Source: CAYUUW01 sp964448005 (GTDB taxonomy: Bacteria; Patescibacteriota; Gracilibacteria; UM-FILTER-43-11). From it: a DNA stretch of 39,142 bases. The translations under genes were made by a program, and so were the position numbers. The stretch's first letter is position 1. Every line of letters begins with the position of its first letter. Below are positions 1 to 6,912 of the stretch, in pieces. The stretch spans positions 1 through 39,142 of the forward strand of contig CAYUUW010000011.1 of the NCBI GenBank assembly GCA_964448005.1, read 5' to 3'. The notes beneath the pieces were generated by a model. The model saw only the letters and a program-made list of their open reading frames with translations, searched no databases and was not told where the DNA came from.

Positions 1-1
1 C

Positions 2-715
2 CTGGAGGAGCTGAGGGCCCAGGTGCCCAGCTCCGTGCGCGATCTGCTCTCCATTCCAGGCCTCGGCCCCAAAAGCGTGGGCAAGCTTTTCGTTCAGCTC
101 GGCATCCGCTCCAAGGAGGATCTGCTGGAGAAGGCAAAGCAGGGCGAACTGGAGAAGCTGGAGGGCTTCGGCCCCAAAAGCGTGGAAAAGATCCTGGCTT
201 CCATCGCCTCCCATCAGGAAAAGAAGAAAAGGCATGAGCGGGCGGAAGCGCAGGAGGCCATTGAAAAAATACTGCCCAAGCTCCGCAGCCTAAAAGGCGT
301 GAAGCGGGCAGAGGCGGCGGGCAGCTACCGCCGCCAGGCCCCCACCGTGGGGGATGTGGACATTCTGGTGGGAGGAAGCGCCAGCGCCAAGCAGATCGAG
401 GCCGCCCTGAGGGAGCTCTTCCCGCAGATGAAGCTTTTGGGCAGCGGAGAGACCAAGATCTCTTTCGTCCTGCTGCCCCAGGACCTGCAGGTGGATGTGA
501 GGGCAGTGCCCCTGGAGAGCTACGGAGCGGCCCTGCTGTATTTCACGGGAAGCAAGGATTTCAACGTTTCCATGCGCAGAAAGGCCATAGAGCAGGGCTG
601 CCTGCTGAACGAGTACTCCCTCAGCCGGCAAGGGGAGGTGCTGGCCAGCCGCACGGAAGAGGAGATTTTTGAGGCTCTGGGGATGAGATTTGTGGAGCCG
701 GAGAAAAGGAAATGA
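2..715 (+). CDS. polX: DNA polymerase X family, 3' part, no PHP domain (partial at window start)
   Basis: This is the C-terminal part of a family X DNA polymerase, which fills short gaps in base-excision and end-joining repair. The frame is open from base 2, so the gene begins before the window. Counting from the first in-frame GTG at 23, helix-hairpin-helix segments (IPGLGPKSV, LEGFGPKSV) lie near residues 11-59 and the pol-beta palm begins with GSYRR...GDVDILV near 100-116. The metal ligands are D111, D113 and probably D158 (LQVDVR). YFTGSKDFN near 173 matches the sugar-discrimination region. Most bacterial PolX proteins carry a PHP domain of about 240 residues after this point, but here the frame ends at TGA (713-715) directly after the polymerase core. 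The family call is secure. Whether the missing PHP is natural or an old truncation is inference. Confidence 0.92.
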   Translation: MEELRAQVPSSVRDLLSIPGLGPKSVGKLFVQLGIRSKEDLLEKAKQGELEKLEGFGPKSVEKILASIASHQEKKKRHERAEAQEAIEKILPKLRSLKGVKRAEAAGSYRRQAPTVGDVDILVGGSASAKQIEAALRELFPQMKLLGSGETKISFVLLPQDLQVDVRAVPLESYGAALLYFTGSKDFNVSMRRKAIEQGCLLNEYSLSRQGEVLASRTEEEIFEALGMRFVEPEKRK

Positions 716-734
716 AAAAAATTTTCCCAAAAAA

Positions 735-762
735 GCAGGCGAGATTCGCGAATCTCGCCTGC
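735..762. terminator. 28-bp perfect palindrome after polX
   Basis: GCAGGCGAGATTCG is followed directly by its exact reverse complement. No T-run follows on the + strand, but the minus strand reads into TTTTTT, so it would end leftward transcription better than rightward. It lies 19 bp after the polX stop. Confidence 0.5.
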
Positions 763-1055
763 CTCCAAATCCTTGCAGACCTTGGTTGTTCTGCCATCCG
801 TTTCATGCCATAATGCAGAGGCTGGAATATGCGCTTTTCCTCGTCATGTTTTTTCTTTACCACTCTGTTTAAGGGAGCCTTATTATCTGCCTGCATTGCG
901 GTGCAGACTTGCGGGCACCCACCTGGAATAAATGGGGATAACCATGGCCGGAGGCGGTATTTCAGCTTGCCTGCTTTTTTTGGGAGAATGGGGAAATTTG
1001 GGAGAGTAGGCCTACCTGCCGGTAGGCAGGGATCATTGGGAGCCTGCCACCCCCC

Positions 1056-1328
1056 GTCATTCCGGACTACGATCCGGAATCCAGAAAAAAAACTGCTGTC
1101 GCTCAGAGGTCCGATGCATCGGAGCGAAGAGCCTCTTCCTATTTTGCGAGCCCCCCATCCGTCATTCCGTGCCACGACACGGAATCCATGTCTTTCTTTC
1201 CGTATGTCATTCCCGACCTGATCGGGAATCCAGGGCCTTTAATCGTGCTGGCTGGCGAGGCGGAAAAAGGCTGGATTCCGGCTTTGTCCCATCGCTGAAA
1301 TTAGGTCACAGACGGTCGCCGGAATGAC
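1056..1328. repeat. Cluster of four REP-like GTCATTCC...GGAATCCA units
   Basis: Units at 1056-1084, 1161-1188 and 1206-1232 each read GTCATTCC, a 3-4 bp stem, a short loop, the matching stem, then GGAATCCA. A fourth, inverted and with a longer loop, spans 1271-1328 (CTGGATTCCGGC...GCCGGAATGAC). The stem changes between copies (CGG/CCG, CGTG/CACG, CCGA/TCGG) with compensating bases, which suggests that structure is what is kept. Related units lie at 31926-32079. Confidence 0.8.
1098..1137 (-). repeat. Dispersed repeat GAGGCTCTTC...CTGAGCGAC, copy 1
   Basis: On the minus strand this begins GAGGCTCTTCGCTCCGATG and ends CTGAGCGAC. It pairs with an inverted copy at 1344-1376. The same ends recur downstream of pheT at 4830-4868 and 4903-4935, again as an inverted pair. 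Confidence 0.7.
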
Positions 1329-1343
1329 GGGTGGGACAATACG

Positions 1344-1376
1344 GAGGCTCTTCATCGCTGCGCTCTTCTGAGCGAC
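1344..1376 (+). repeat. Dispersed repeat GAGGCTCTTC...CTGAGCGAC, copy 2
   Basis: Plus-strand copy starting GAGGCTCTTCATCGCTGCG and ending CTGAGCGAC. With copy 1 it encloses the REP-like units, so the pair could fold into a large stem or mark the ends of a small non-coding element. Confidence 0.65.
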
Positions 1377-1409
1377 AGAATTTGAAGCGCTTTGGATTTT
1401 ATCGTTGAA

Positions 1410-1438
1410 AAGCGGCCCCGACGAATCGGGGGCCGCTT
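1410..1438 (-). terminator. Intrinsic terminator of the minus-strand orphan gene
   Basis: On the minus strand AAGCGGCCCCCGA pairs with TCGGGGCCGCTT (one bulged base), and TTTT follows. It starts 15 bases after the stop codon at 1453-1455. Confidence 0.8.
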
Positions 1439-1452
1439 GGGGGCGGGAGCTT

Positions 1453-2119
1453 TCACTCCCCGTCCTGGCTGGCAGCAGGCTTGGCCTGAGCGAGGCGGTA
1501 GCGGCGCCAGGTGGCGTAGCGCTGGGCTTCATCCAGCTCGGCAGCGAGGGGCACGAGCTTGTCAAAGATGAGAAGGTTCAGCAGGAGGAACCTCATCTGC
1601 ATATCCACGAAAGCCAGAAGAGAGATGACAAGGTGAGTGAGCCAGGCTTCGTATGGATTTTCGGGGGGCTCTTCCTTGTCCAGGAGAACTTGAATCTCCT
1701 CATCATTCTGCATTTCCATGAGCCGTTCTTCCGGCTCCCCGGCGATGAACAGGCAAAGGGCCGACACCAGAACGGCCTCGGGATGCTGAGCGCCCGAAAG
1801 TCGGGAGGCGACATAGTCGGCCTTGATCTCGCCTCGCAGAACCAGGTGGAGCAGAGCGCGCCGGGAATATTGCCAGTGGAGATCCAGGGATTCTGGATGG
1901 CCTTGAGATGGGAGGTCCGGAGTAAGCCATGAAGGAGTTCCAAAGCCCCTGGACGTCCCTGTCGTTGGAAAGGGCGGCCAAGTAGAGATCGGCCACTTCG
2001 ATCAGGCGGCACAAATCTTGCCCTTGGGCAAAGAACATCTTGGGGTCGACGCCTCGAAGTCCCAATCGCTCGAGTTCGGCAGCACGCTCTTGCTGTTCCA
2101 CAACATCTTGATCTGACAT
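1453..2119 (-). pseudogene. Orphan gene with an apparent frameshift (about 220 residues)
   Basis: I do not recognise this protein. The first part starts at ATG 2119 (MSDQDVVEQQERAAELERLG) with AAAGGA seven bases upstream and reads well to about base 1920 (...DVQGLWNSFMAYSG). The second part, in another frame, reads HPESLDLHWQYSRRALLHL...LRGEIKADYVASRLSG and then a hydrophobic helix-rich tail (LTHLVISLLAFVDMQMRFLL) to the TGA at 1453. Neither half has its own signals: one promoter lies at 2254-2282 and one terminator at 1410-1438. This fits a single gene with a one-base indel near 1895-1925, either a real mutation or a sequencing error. I see no obvious slippery heptamer at the junction. The long acidic and hydrophobic C-terminal stretch suggests a membrane-associated helical protein, but no function can be given. 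Confidence 0.65.
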
Positions 2120-2253
2120 CTGCAATTCCTTTCGCCTGCGGACAGGACTTCTGCCTTCGCTTGTTCGGCTATCCCTTGGACCACCCAAGGGCAAGCTGAA
2201 AGATTTTCGAAGGCGGAAGGATGCCCGCATGAATGTGAAGGATCAGGGGGGTG

Positions 2254-2282
2254 ATTCTAGCAGCATGAGGAATGCTTGGCAA
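2254..2282 (-). promoter_or_regulatory. Sigma70-type promoter for the broken orphan gene
   Basis: On the minus strand TTGCCA (2282-2277), a 17-bp spacer, then TAGAAT (2259-2254). The transcript would start near 2247, giving a leader of about 128 bases to ATG 2119. Confidence 0.7.
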
Positions 2283-2330
2283 GGGGGTGGCCCCGCCTCC
2301 CAACGACTTCCTCAAAACCCTGCGATCGGC

Positions 2331-2369
2331 TATACTTCGCCCGCCTGATACCCACTCGCAATTTATAAT
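2331..2369 (+). promoter_or_regulatory. Candidate pheT -10 elements
   Basis: Two -10-like hexamers precede pheT: TATACT at 2331-2336 and TATAAT at 2364-2369. Neither has a good -35 box 17 bp upstream. The second would give a leader of about 60 bases before ATG 2436. Nothing resembling a T-box leader is visible. Confidence 0.45.
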
Positions 2370-2435
2370 ACTATCAATGCTACGAAGCTCTGATGGACAT
2401 CGGAGCGAAGTGGCATGATTCCTCATCTGCAACCC

Positions 2436-4814
2436 ATGAAGATCTCCCTCAGCTGGCTCCAGGATTTCATCGCCCTGACCGAACCTGACCACAACAAAAT
2501 CAAGGACCTGATCACCGAGCGCACGGCCGAGGTGGAAACCCTGGAGCGCCAGGGCGAAGGGCTGGATAAAGTGGTGGTGGGGCAGATCAAGGAGATCCGA
2601 AAGCACCCCAATGCCGATAGCTTGAGCCTGACCCAGGTGTGGGACGGGCAGGAGACGGCCCAGGTGGTCTGCGGCGGAAGCAACCTGAGGGAAGGAATGA
2701 AGGTCGCCTTCGCCCAGCTGGGCGCCGTGGTGCGCTGGCACGGCGAGGAAGTGGTGGAAATGAAGAAGGCCAAGATCCGGGGGGAGGAGAGCTTCGGCAT
2801 GATCTGCGCCGCCGAGGAGATCGGCCTGGCCGAGATGTTCCCCAAGAAAAGCGAAAAGGAGATTGTGGACCTGAGCGGCCTGGAGGCGCCCGTGGGCACG
2901 CCCCTGGCCCAGGCCCTGCAGCTGGACGATGCCGTGATGGACATCGACAACCACGCCATCACCAACCGAAGCGACCTGTTTTCCCAGCGCGGATTCGCCA
3001 GGGAGTTCGTGGCCAACGGCCTAGGCGAATGGAAGGAGGAAAAAGCTGTCGACATTCCGCGGAACGGCTCCCCTGCCCCCATCCAGGTGACGATCGAATC
3101 GCCGGAGCTTTGCCCGCGCTACCTGGGCGTGTACCTGACGGGCGTGGAGGTGAAGGAGTCGCCGGAGTGGATGAGGCGGCGCCTGATTGCTTGCGGCATC
3201 AACGCCATCAGCAATTTGGTGGATATCACCAACTATGTGATGCTGGAGTTGGGCATGCCCATGCATGCTTTCGATCTGGAGCGGATTCAGGGAAAAAGCT
3301 GGGCGATGAGAGCTAGCCGGAAGGGCGAAAAAATGACGACCTTGGACGGAGCAGAGCATGAGCTGCCGGAAGGAACGATTGTGCTGAACGACGGGCACGA
3401 GAACTTCGACCTTTGCGGCATTATGGGAGGCCTTTCCAGCGGCATTCAGGCCAAAACAGAAAAAATCTGGCTCCATGCCCCTGTGTTCCCCCCCACTTTG
3501 GTGCGCAAGGCCATGCGCAGCCTGGGGCACATCAGCGACGCAGGAATCATCTACGAAAAGGGCGTGGACCCGGAGCTGGCCAAGGCCGGCCTGGAGCGCG
3601 CCGTTGAACTGATTCTGGAGCTTTGCCCCAGCGCCAAGGTGGCGAGCGAGGTGATGGATATCCGCCATCAGGCTCCGGAAAAGCGAGTGATCGAATTGAG
3701 GCTTTCCCGAATCCGAAAGCTCATCGGAGTGGAGGTGAAGCCCCAAGAAGTCGAAAAAATCCTGAAGGATTTGGGCTTCGTGGCGGAGAAGGCCGAAGGC
3801 GGATACCAGGTGAGCGTGCCCAGCTGGCGCCAAAACGACGTGGGCATGGAGGCCGACCTGATCGAGGAGATCGCACGCATCCACGGCTTCAACAGCCTGC
3901 CGGAGCTCACGCCGGTCAAATCCATCGCCCCCATTCCGGCCAACGCGCGCCGCGAAAGGGAGAAGCGGACGAAAAACGCGCTCACCGCCTGGGGCTGGGA
4001 CGAGCTGTATTCCTTTGCCTTTTTGGGGCCGGAGCTGCTCCGGAAGACAGGGTTGGAGACGAGCGAAGAGATGATCGAGGTCGCCAATCCCCTTTCCGGC
4101 GACCTTTCGCTGATGCGAACCAGCCTGCTGCCCCGCACGTTGGAGGCCATGGCCGAGAACCTGCGCTACCAGAAGCGAATGAAGGTATTCGAGCTCAGCC
4201 GGGTGTACCGGAAAACCGGAGCAGGGCACGAAGAGCGCTCGGCCCTGATTTTGGCCAGCGCCGGGGAGGATTTTGGAGTCGTGCAGGGTGCCGCCGAAGC
4301 CCTGGGGCTGACGGCCCAAGCCGCGGAGATTTCTTCGCTCCGCCCCTGGCAGCATCCGGGGCGGGCCGCCACGCTGATGCTGCGGGGAAAGCCTGTGGGA
4401 GAGCTCTACGAGCTGCATCCTTCCATCGCCAAAGCCTTCGACATCAAAACGCGCGTCGCCGTGGCAGAGATCGATTTTGAGGCCCTGCACCGCATGGAGC
4501 TGGAGCCCAAGGCCAAATACAGCGCCATTCCACGATTCCCGGCCGTTCAGCTGGATGTGAGCGTGCTCACGGAAAAAAAGCAATCCGCCCGCGAGCTGCT
4601 GGAAGCCATCGAAAAGACCGACAAGAGCCTCATCGCCAAGGCCGAGCTGATCGACGACTACAGCGGCGAAAAGATTCCGGACGGAAAGCGCGCGCTGACC
4701 TATTCCATCACCTACCAGGCGGCGGAAAGGACCCTGACCGAGCCCGAGGTGGCCGCCGTGCACCAGCAGGTGCTGAAGAAGCTGGAGGCCAAGGGGGCGG
4801 AGGTGAGGCGGTAA
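2436..4814 (+). CDS. pheT: Phenylalanine--tRNA ligase beta subunit
   Basis: This is the beta subunit of the alpha2beta2 phenylalanyl-tRNA synthetase, which charges tRNA-Phe in the cytoplasm. At 792 residues it is full bacterial length. In order it shows the MKISLSWLQDF start, an EMAP-like tRNA-binding OB fold (about 40-150; HPNADSLSL), the B3/B4 editing region (about 205-390; ISNLVDITNYVMLELG), a B5 domain (about 400-475), the catalytic-like core (RMKVFELSRVYRK) and a C-terminal FDX-ACB anticodon-binding domain (about 695-792; SAIPRFPAVQLDVSVL). An in-frame ATG exists at 2415, but the family start motif begins at 2436 and neither start has a Shine-Dalgarno. The partner pheS lies alone at 26430, 22 kb away, instead of directly upstream as in most bacteria. 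The identification is secure. Confidence 0.97.
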   Translation: MKISLSWLQDFIALTEPDHNKIKDLITERTAEVETLERQGEGLDKVVVGQIKEIRKHPNADSLSLTQVWDGQETAQVVCGGSNLREGMKVAFAQLGAVVRWHGEEVVEMKKAKIRGEESFGMICAAEEIGLAEMFPKKSEKEIVDLSGLEAPVGTPLAQALQLDDAVMDIDNHAITNRSDLFSQRGFAREFVANGLGEWKEEKAVDIPRNGSPAPIQVTIESPELCPRYLGVYLTGVEVKESPEWMRRRLIACGINAISNLVDITNYVMLELGMPMHAFDLERIQGKSWAMRASRKGEKMTTLDGAEHELPEGTIVLNDGHENFDLCGIMGGLSSGIQAKTEKIWLHAPVFPPTLVRKAMRSLGHISDAGIIYEKGVDPELAKAGLERAVELILELCPSAKVASEVMDIRHQAPEKRVIELRLSRIRKLIGVEVKPQEVEKILKDLGFVAEKAEGGYQVSVPSWRQNDVGMEADLIEEIARIHGFNSLPELTPVKSIAPIPANARREREKRTKNALTAWGWDELYSFAFLGPELLRKTGLETSEEMIEVANPLSGDLSLMRTSLLPRTLEAMAENLRYQKRMKVFELSRVYRKTGAGHEERSALILASAGEDFGVVQGAAEALGLTAQAAEISSLRPWQHPGRAATLMLRGKPVGELYELHPSIAKAFDIKTRVAVAEIDFEALHRMELEPKAKYSAIPRFPAVQLDVSVLTEKKQSARELLEAIEKTDKSLIAKAELIDDYSGEKIPDGKRALTYSITYQAAERTLTEPEVAAVHQQVLKKLEAKGAEVRR

Positions 4815-4829
4815 AATAAAGGAAAATAA

Positions 4830-4868
4830 GAGGCTCTTCGCTTCGATGAACATCGAGCTCTGAGCGAC
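4830..4868 (+). repeat. Dispersed repeat GAGGCTCTTC...CTGAGCGAC, copy 3
   Basis: It begins GAGGCTCTTCGCTTCGATG and ends CTCTGAGCGAC, 15 bases after the pheT stop. It faces copy 4 across a 34-base spacer and could form a terminator-like cruciform. Confidence 0.75.
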
Positions 4869-4902
4869 AACCACCCTTTCTTTCTTGCCCAAAATAAACG
4901 AA

Positions 4903-4935
4903 GTCGCTCAGAGGAGTTTGCGACGAAGAGCCTCC
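4903..4935 (-). repeat. Dispersed repeat GAGGCTCTTC...CTGAGCGAC, copy 4
   Basis: Inverted copy: the plus strand reads GTCGCTCAGAGG... and ends CGAAGAGCCTC. It pairs with copy 3. Confidence 0.75.
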
Positions 4936-4967
4936 AACCTTCCATCATCCGTATGAATCCAGTGAAG

Positions 4968-4996
4968 TTGACGGATTAATATTTTATTGCTATTCT
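4968..4996 (+). promoter_or_regulatory. Promoter of the small exported orphan
   Basis: TTGACG (4968-4973), a 17-bp AT-rich spacer, TATTCT (4991-4996). The predicted start near 5003 leaves a leader of about 164 bases before GTG 5167. Confidence 0.65.
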
Positions 4997-5166
4997 CCGT
5001 TCAGAATTTTCGTCGGCCCTATAGCGCCCTTGCCCCTTCACATCACCGCCGGTCGCAGCGGAAGCATGCGCATCACCCTAGCCCCAAGGCAGAACCCCTG
5101 ACCTGAACAGCATGGTGCCGCGCAGGTGGCCCTTGCGACCAACTCAAACGAAAGAAGAGAAGTAAA

Positions 5167-5628
5167 GTGAACCGACTACTGACCATCGTTCCTTTCATCG
5201 CCCTGATCGCCCTCGCCCCCACCCCAGCCGAAGCCCTGAAGCCTTCCGAGGGAGGAATCGAGAGCATCGAATTCTCCAAACCGATCCTCAGCTGCGACGG
5301 CAAGGCGAGGAAAGCGGTCAAGAATGGACCGGCCGACTCAAACCTCGTGATCACCGAGGAGGTCTCAGGGATCGACTATGTCGAAACCAAGACTCTGAAG
5401 ATCAAGGGGACGCCCGATCAAATCAAGCAGTTCCTCGAGCTCCAGGCCAGGGTCGAGATCGCGACCGCGCCCCACACGGAGCAGACCACACAGGTGTCGG
5501 AAGTGATGGGCTCGATCGATTCTTTGGTCGACAATATCACGAATGGTTGGCTCACCTTCCCCCTCATGGCTTTCCTATTGATGTCCGGCCTGGCCAAGAT
5601 ACTTCGGGCCACCCGCGGCAAGCGCTAG
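5167..5628 (+). CDS. Small exported/membrane orphan protein (153 aa)
   Basis: No family is recognised. The protein starts at GTG 5167 after a purine-rich stretch (AAGAAGAGAAG), which serves as a weak Shine-Dalgarno. Residues 1-24 form a signal peptide (hydrophobic LLTIVPFIALIALAP, possible AEA cleavage). The middle is polar (IESIEFSKPILSCDGKARK, an isolated Cys) and residues about 127-145 form a transmembrane helix (LTFPLMAFLLMSGLAKI) followed by a positive tail RATRGKR. The topology therefore suggests an extracytoplasmic domain of about 100 residues anchored by its C-terminal helix. The gene is monocistronic, with a promoter at 4968 and a terminator at 5645. Function unknown. Confidence 0.8.
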   Translation: MNRLLTIVPFIALIALAPTPAEALKPSEGGIESIEFSKPILSCDGKARKAVKNGPADSNLVITEEVSGIDYVETKTLKIKGTPDQIKQFLELQARVEIATAPHTEQTTQVSEVMGSIDSLVDNITNGWLTFPLMAFLLMSGLAKILRATRGKR

Positions 5629-5644
5629 CCAGCGGCCACCACCC

Positions 5645-5683
5645 AAAACCCCTCCGTAGCTCGCCGAGCGAAAGAGGGTTTTT
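5645..5683 (+). terminator. Intrinsic terminator after the exported orphan
   Basis: AAAACCCCTC pairs with GAGGGTTTTT around an inner GCTC-GCC-GAGC stem. The T-run is part of the right arm. It begins 17 bases after the stop. Confidence 0.8.
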
Positions 5684-5705
5684 CCATATGCCCCAAAACC
5701 TATTC

Positions 5706-6134
5706 CTACGCCGCATTCACGAAAGGAACAACCACCCTGATGTAATCAGGGTAAATCTTCAGGATTTCCTCCATCTCCTTAACAATATCGGCCTCTTTCA
5801 GTTCCATATAATCATGGGCCAGTCGGTTCCTGAAAGGAGCTGTTTTCGCCAAACGTTCGCGTTCTTTTTTGGAAAAAAGGCCCAAGTGCTCCAGATCCAA
5901 AAAACTTTCCTTGTAGCTTTTGGCAAGGATCTGAAGGCGACTGGAAAGAAGAGCCTGATTCACCTTGATGGCGCACTCCACAATTTCTTCCGCCTTCTTC
6001 TGCGAAGCATAAAAAGCGATTTTCCTGTCATCCTCATGGAGCTTTGGGTCTTTGTAAATTTTCAAGGCCCGACTCAACTCCCGAATGCACAGGGAAATGT
6101 AATCCAGCCTTTGATTGAGCGCCACAGGACTCAT
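5706..6134 (-). CDS. hepT: HepT-like HEPN ribonuclease toxin
   Basis: 142 residues of all-helical HEPN (DUF86/HepT) type. The catalytic HEPN motif RX4HXY is visible as RNRLAHDY at residues 102-109. In characterised type VII systems HepT is an RNase toxin that cleaves tRNA or mRNA, and its cognate MntA silences it by adding AMP to the motif tyrosine (here Y109). The start ATG overlaps the stop of the upstream mntA by four bases (ATGA), so the two are translationally coupled in one operon. The gene is AT-richer than its neighbours, as expected for a mobile accessory module. Family and operon context are secure. The RNase target is unknown. Confidence 0.9.
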   Translation of the reverse strand: MSPVALNQRLDYISLCIRELSRALKIYKDPKLHEDDRKIAFYASQKKAEEIVECAIKVNQALLSSRLQILAKSYKESFLDLEHLGLFSKKERERLAKTAPFRNRLAHDYMELKEADIVKEMEEILKIYPDYIRVVVPFVNAA

Positions 6135-6718
6135 GATTCGGCGTTTAAAGTTTCCAGGCGTTTTAGAATCAGATCTTTCTGCATCGCCAGATAAGGCTGA
6201 AAATCCTGATATTCAAACCAGGCCGCAAGACGCATTTCATTAAACAATTCGGGGTATTTTTGAAACAAGATCTTCCCTTCATTGAAAATATTATACCGCA
6301 AAACCACATTGCTCTGCCGACCCAAATTGATCAGATCAATCGCATCCCAATGAAAATGGGACGCCAATTCCCCGTAAATTTTCTGCTCCGTATCAGAATC
6401 GACCTCTTTTTCAGGCTGAATGGCGAGATCAATATCGCTTTCGGGTCTGACAAAATTCCCTTTTGCCCGCGAACCGAAAAGAACGATGAGGCTCAGGTGG
6501 TATTTGCCCGCCAAATAAGCAAAGAAGGCTTTGCTTTCGGGCGAAAGCAGCTCCTCCTTTGGGTCCCTGCGGATTCGGCGGAAGTCCTCTGCAGAAACCA
6601 GGTAGGCTTCGGCTTTTCCGTTGCGCCCTAGGGCGATGGGCTCTTTTTGGTAAGCCGCGCGGTTCACCAGCTGGCTCAAATGCTTGCGGGCCTGCGATGT
6701 GGAATAGAAAACAGGCAT
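6131..6718 (-). CDS. mntA: MntA-type nucleotidyltransferase antitoxin with N-terminal Phd/YefM domain
   Basis: 195 residues from ATG 6718. An upstream in-frame TTG at 6739 would lie inside the -10 box, so 6718 is preferred. Residues 1 to about 55 match Phd/YefM antitoxins (STSQARKHLSQLVNRA...GKAEAYLVSAEDF), which bind DNA and repress their own operon. Residues about 75-190 are a minimal nucleotidyltransferase with GSRAKG (82-87) and the metal-binding SDIDLAI (D95, D97). The expected role is AMPylation of the HepT encoded next, combined with autoregulation by the Phd part. Two TGTACA-like sites flank the -10 box, and TGTACA is the known core recognised by YefM. Typical MntA proteins are about 100-140 residues and lack such a DNA-binding domain, so the fusion is the unusual feature. 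Confidence 0.88.
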   Translation of the reverse strand: MPVFYSTSQARKHLSQLVNRAAYQKEPIALGRNGKAEAYLVSAEDFRRIRRDPKEELLSPESKAFFAYLAGKYHLSLIVLFGSRAKGNFVRPESDIDLAIQPEKEVDSDTEQKIYGELASHFHWDAIDLINLGRQSNVVLRYNIFNEGKILFQKYPELFNEMRLAAWFEYQDFQPYLAMQKDLILKRLETLNAES

Positions 6719-6732
6719 AAAAGATGAATTCA

Positions 6733-6767
6733 CGTACAATTATAGCATTTTGTACAAAAATAATCAA
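6733..6767 (-). promoter_or_regulatory. mntA-hepT promoter with YefM-like operator
   Basis: On the minus strand TTGATT (6767-6762), a 17-bp spacer, then TATAAT (6744-6739). A TGTACA palindrome sits in the spacer (6751-6756, within TTTGTACAAA) and a second half-matching site, TGTACG, lies just downstream of the -10 (6738-6733), with centres 18 bp apart. The layout suits repression by the Phd/YefM domain of the first gene product. Confidence 0.75.
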
Positions 6768-6912
6768 AGTCGTCCAGACCTTCCTGCGATTCGACTAAAC
6801 TCATCGAAGTCCGGCAGGCAGGGGAGCGCAGTGAAGAAGAGACCCCACTTAGGCATCACCAAATCGGAAGGTTTGTAGTATCATGATCTAGATTTCGGCT
6901 AAAAATTTTCCT

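Larger units (their letters stand above)
716..1452. other. Repeat-rich intergenic region without a convincing gene
   Basis: About 740 bases between polX and the broken minus-strand orphan gene. It holds the palindrome at 735-762, a short CCTGCC/GGCAGG inverted repeat near 1013-1029, four GTCATTCC...GGAATCCA units (1056-1328), an inverted pair of GAGGCTCTTC...GAGCGAC repeats (1098-1137 and 1344-1376) and the minus-strand terminator at 1410-1438. Open frames exist but run straight through the repeats and have no homology that I recognise. Confidence 0.7.
4815..5166. other. Intergenic region: inverted repeat pair, promoter and long leader
   Basis: After pheT come two inverted copies of the GAGGCTCTTCG repeat (4830-4868, 4903-4935), a sigma70-type promoter at 4968-4996 and a leader of about 160 bases before the small exported protein at 5167. 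I see no further gene. Confidence 0.65.

Noticed and set aside
829..1221. Open frame starting with a hydrophobic stretch after an AGAGG
   Set aside because: It continues through REP-like and inverted repeats and looks like translated repeat sequence. No homology is recognised.
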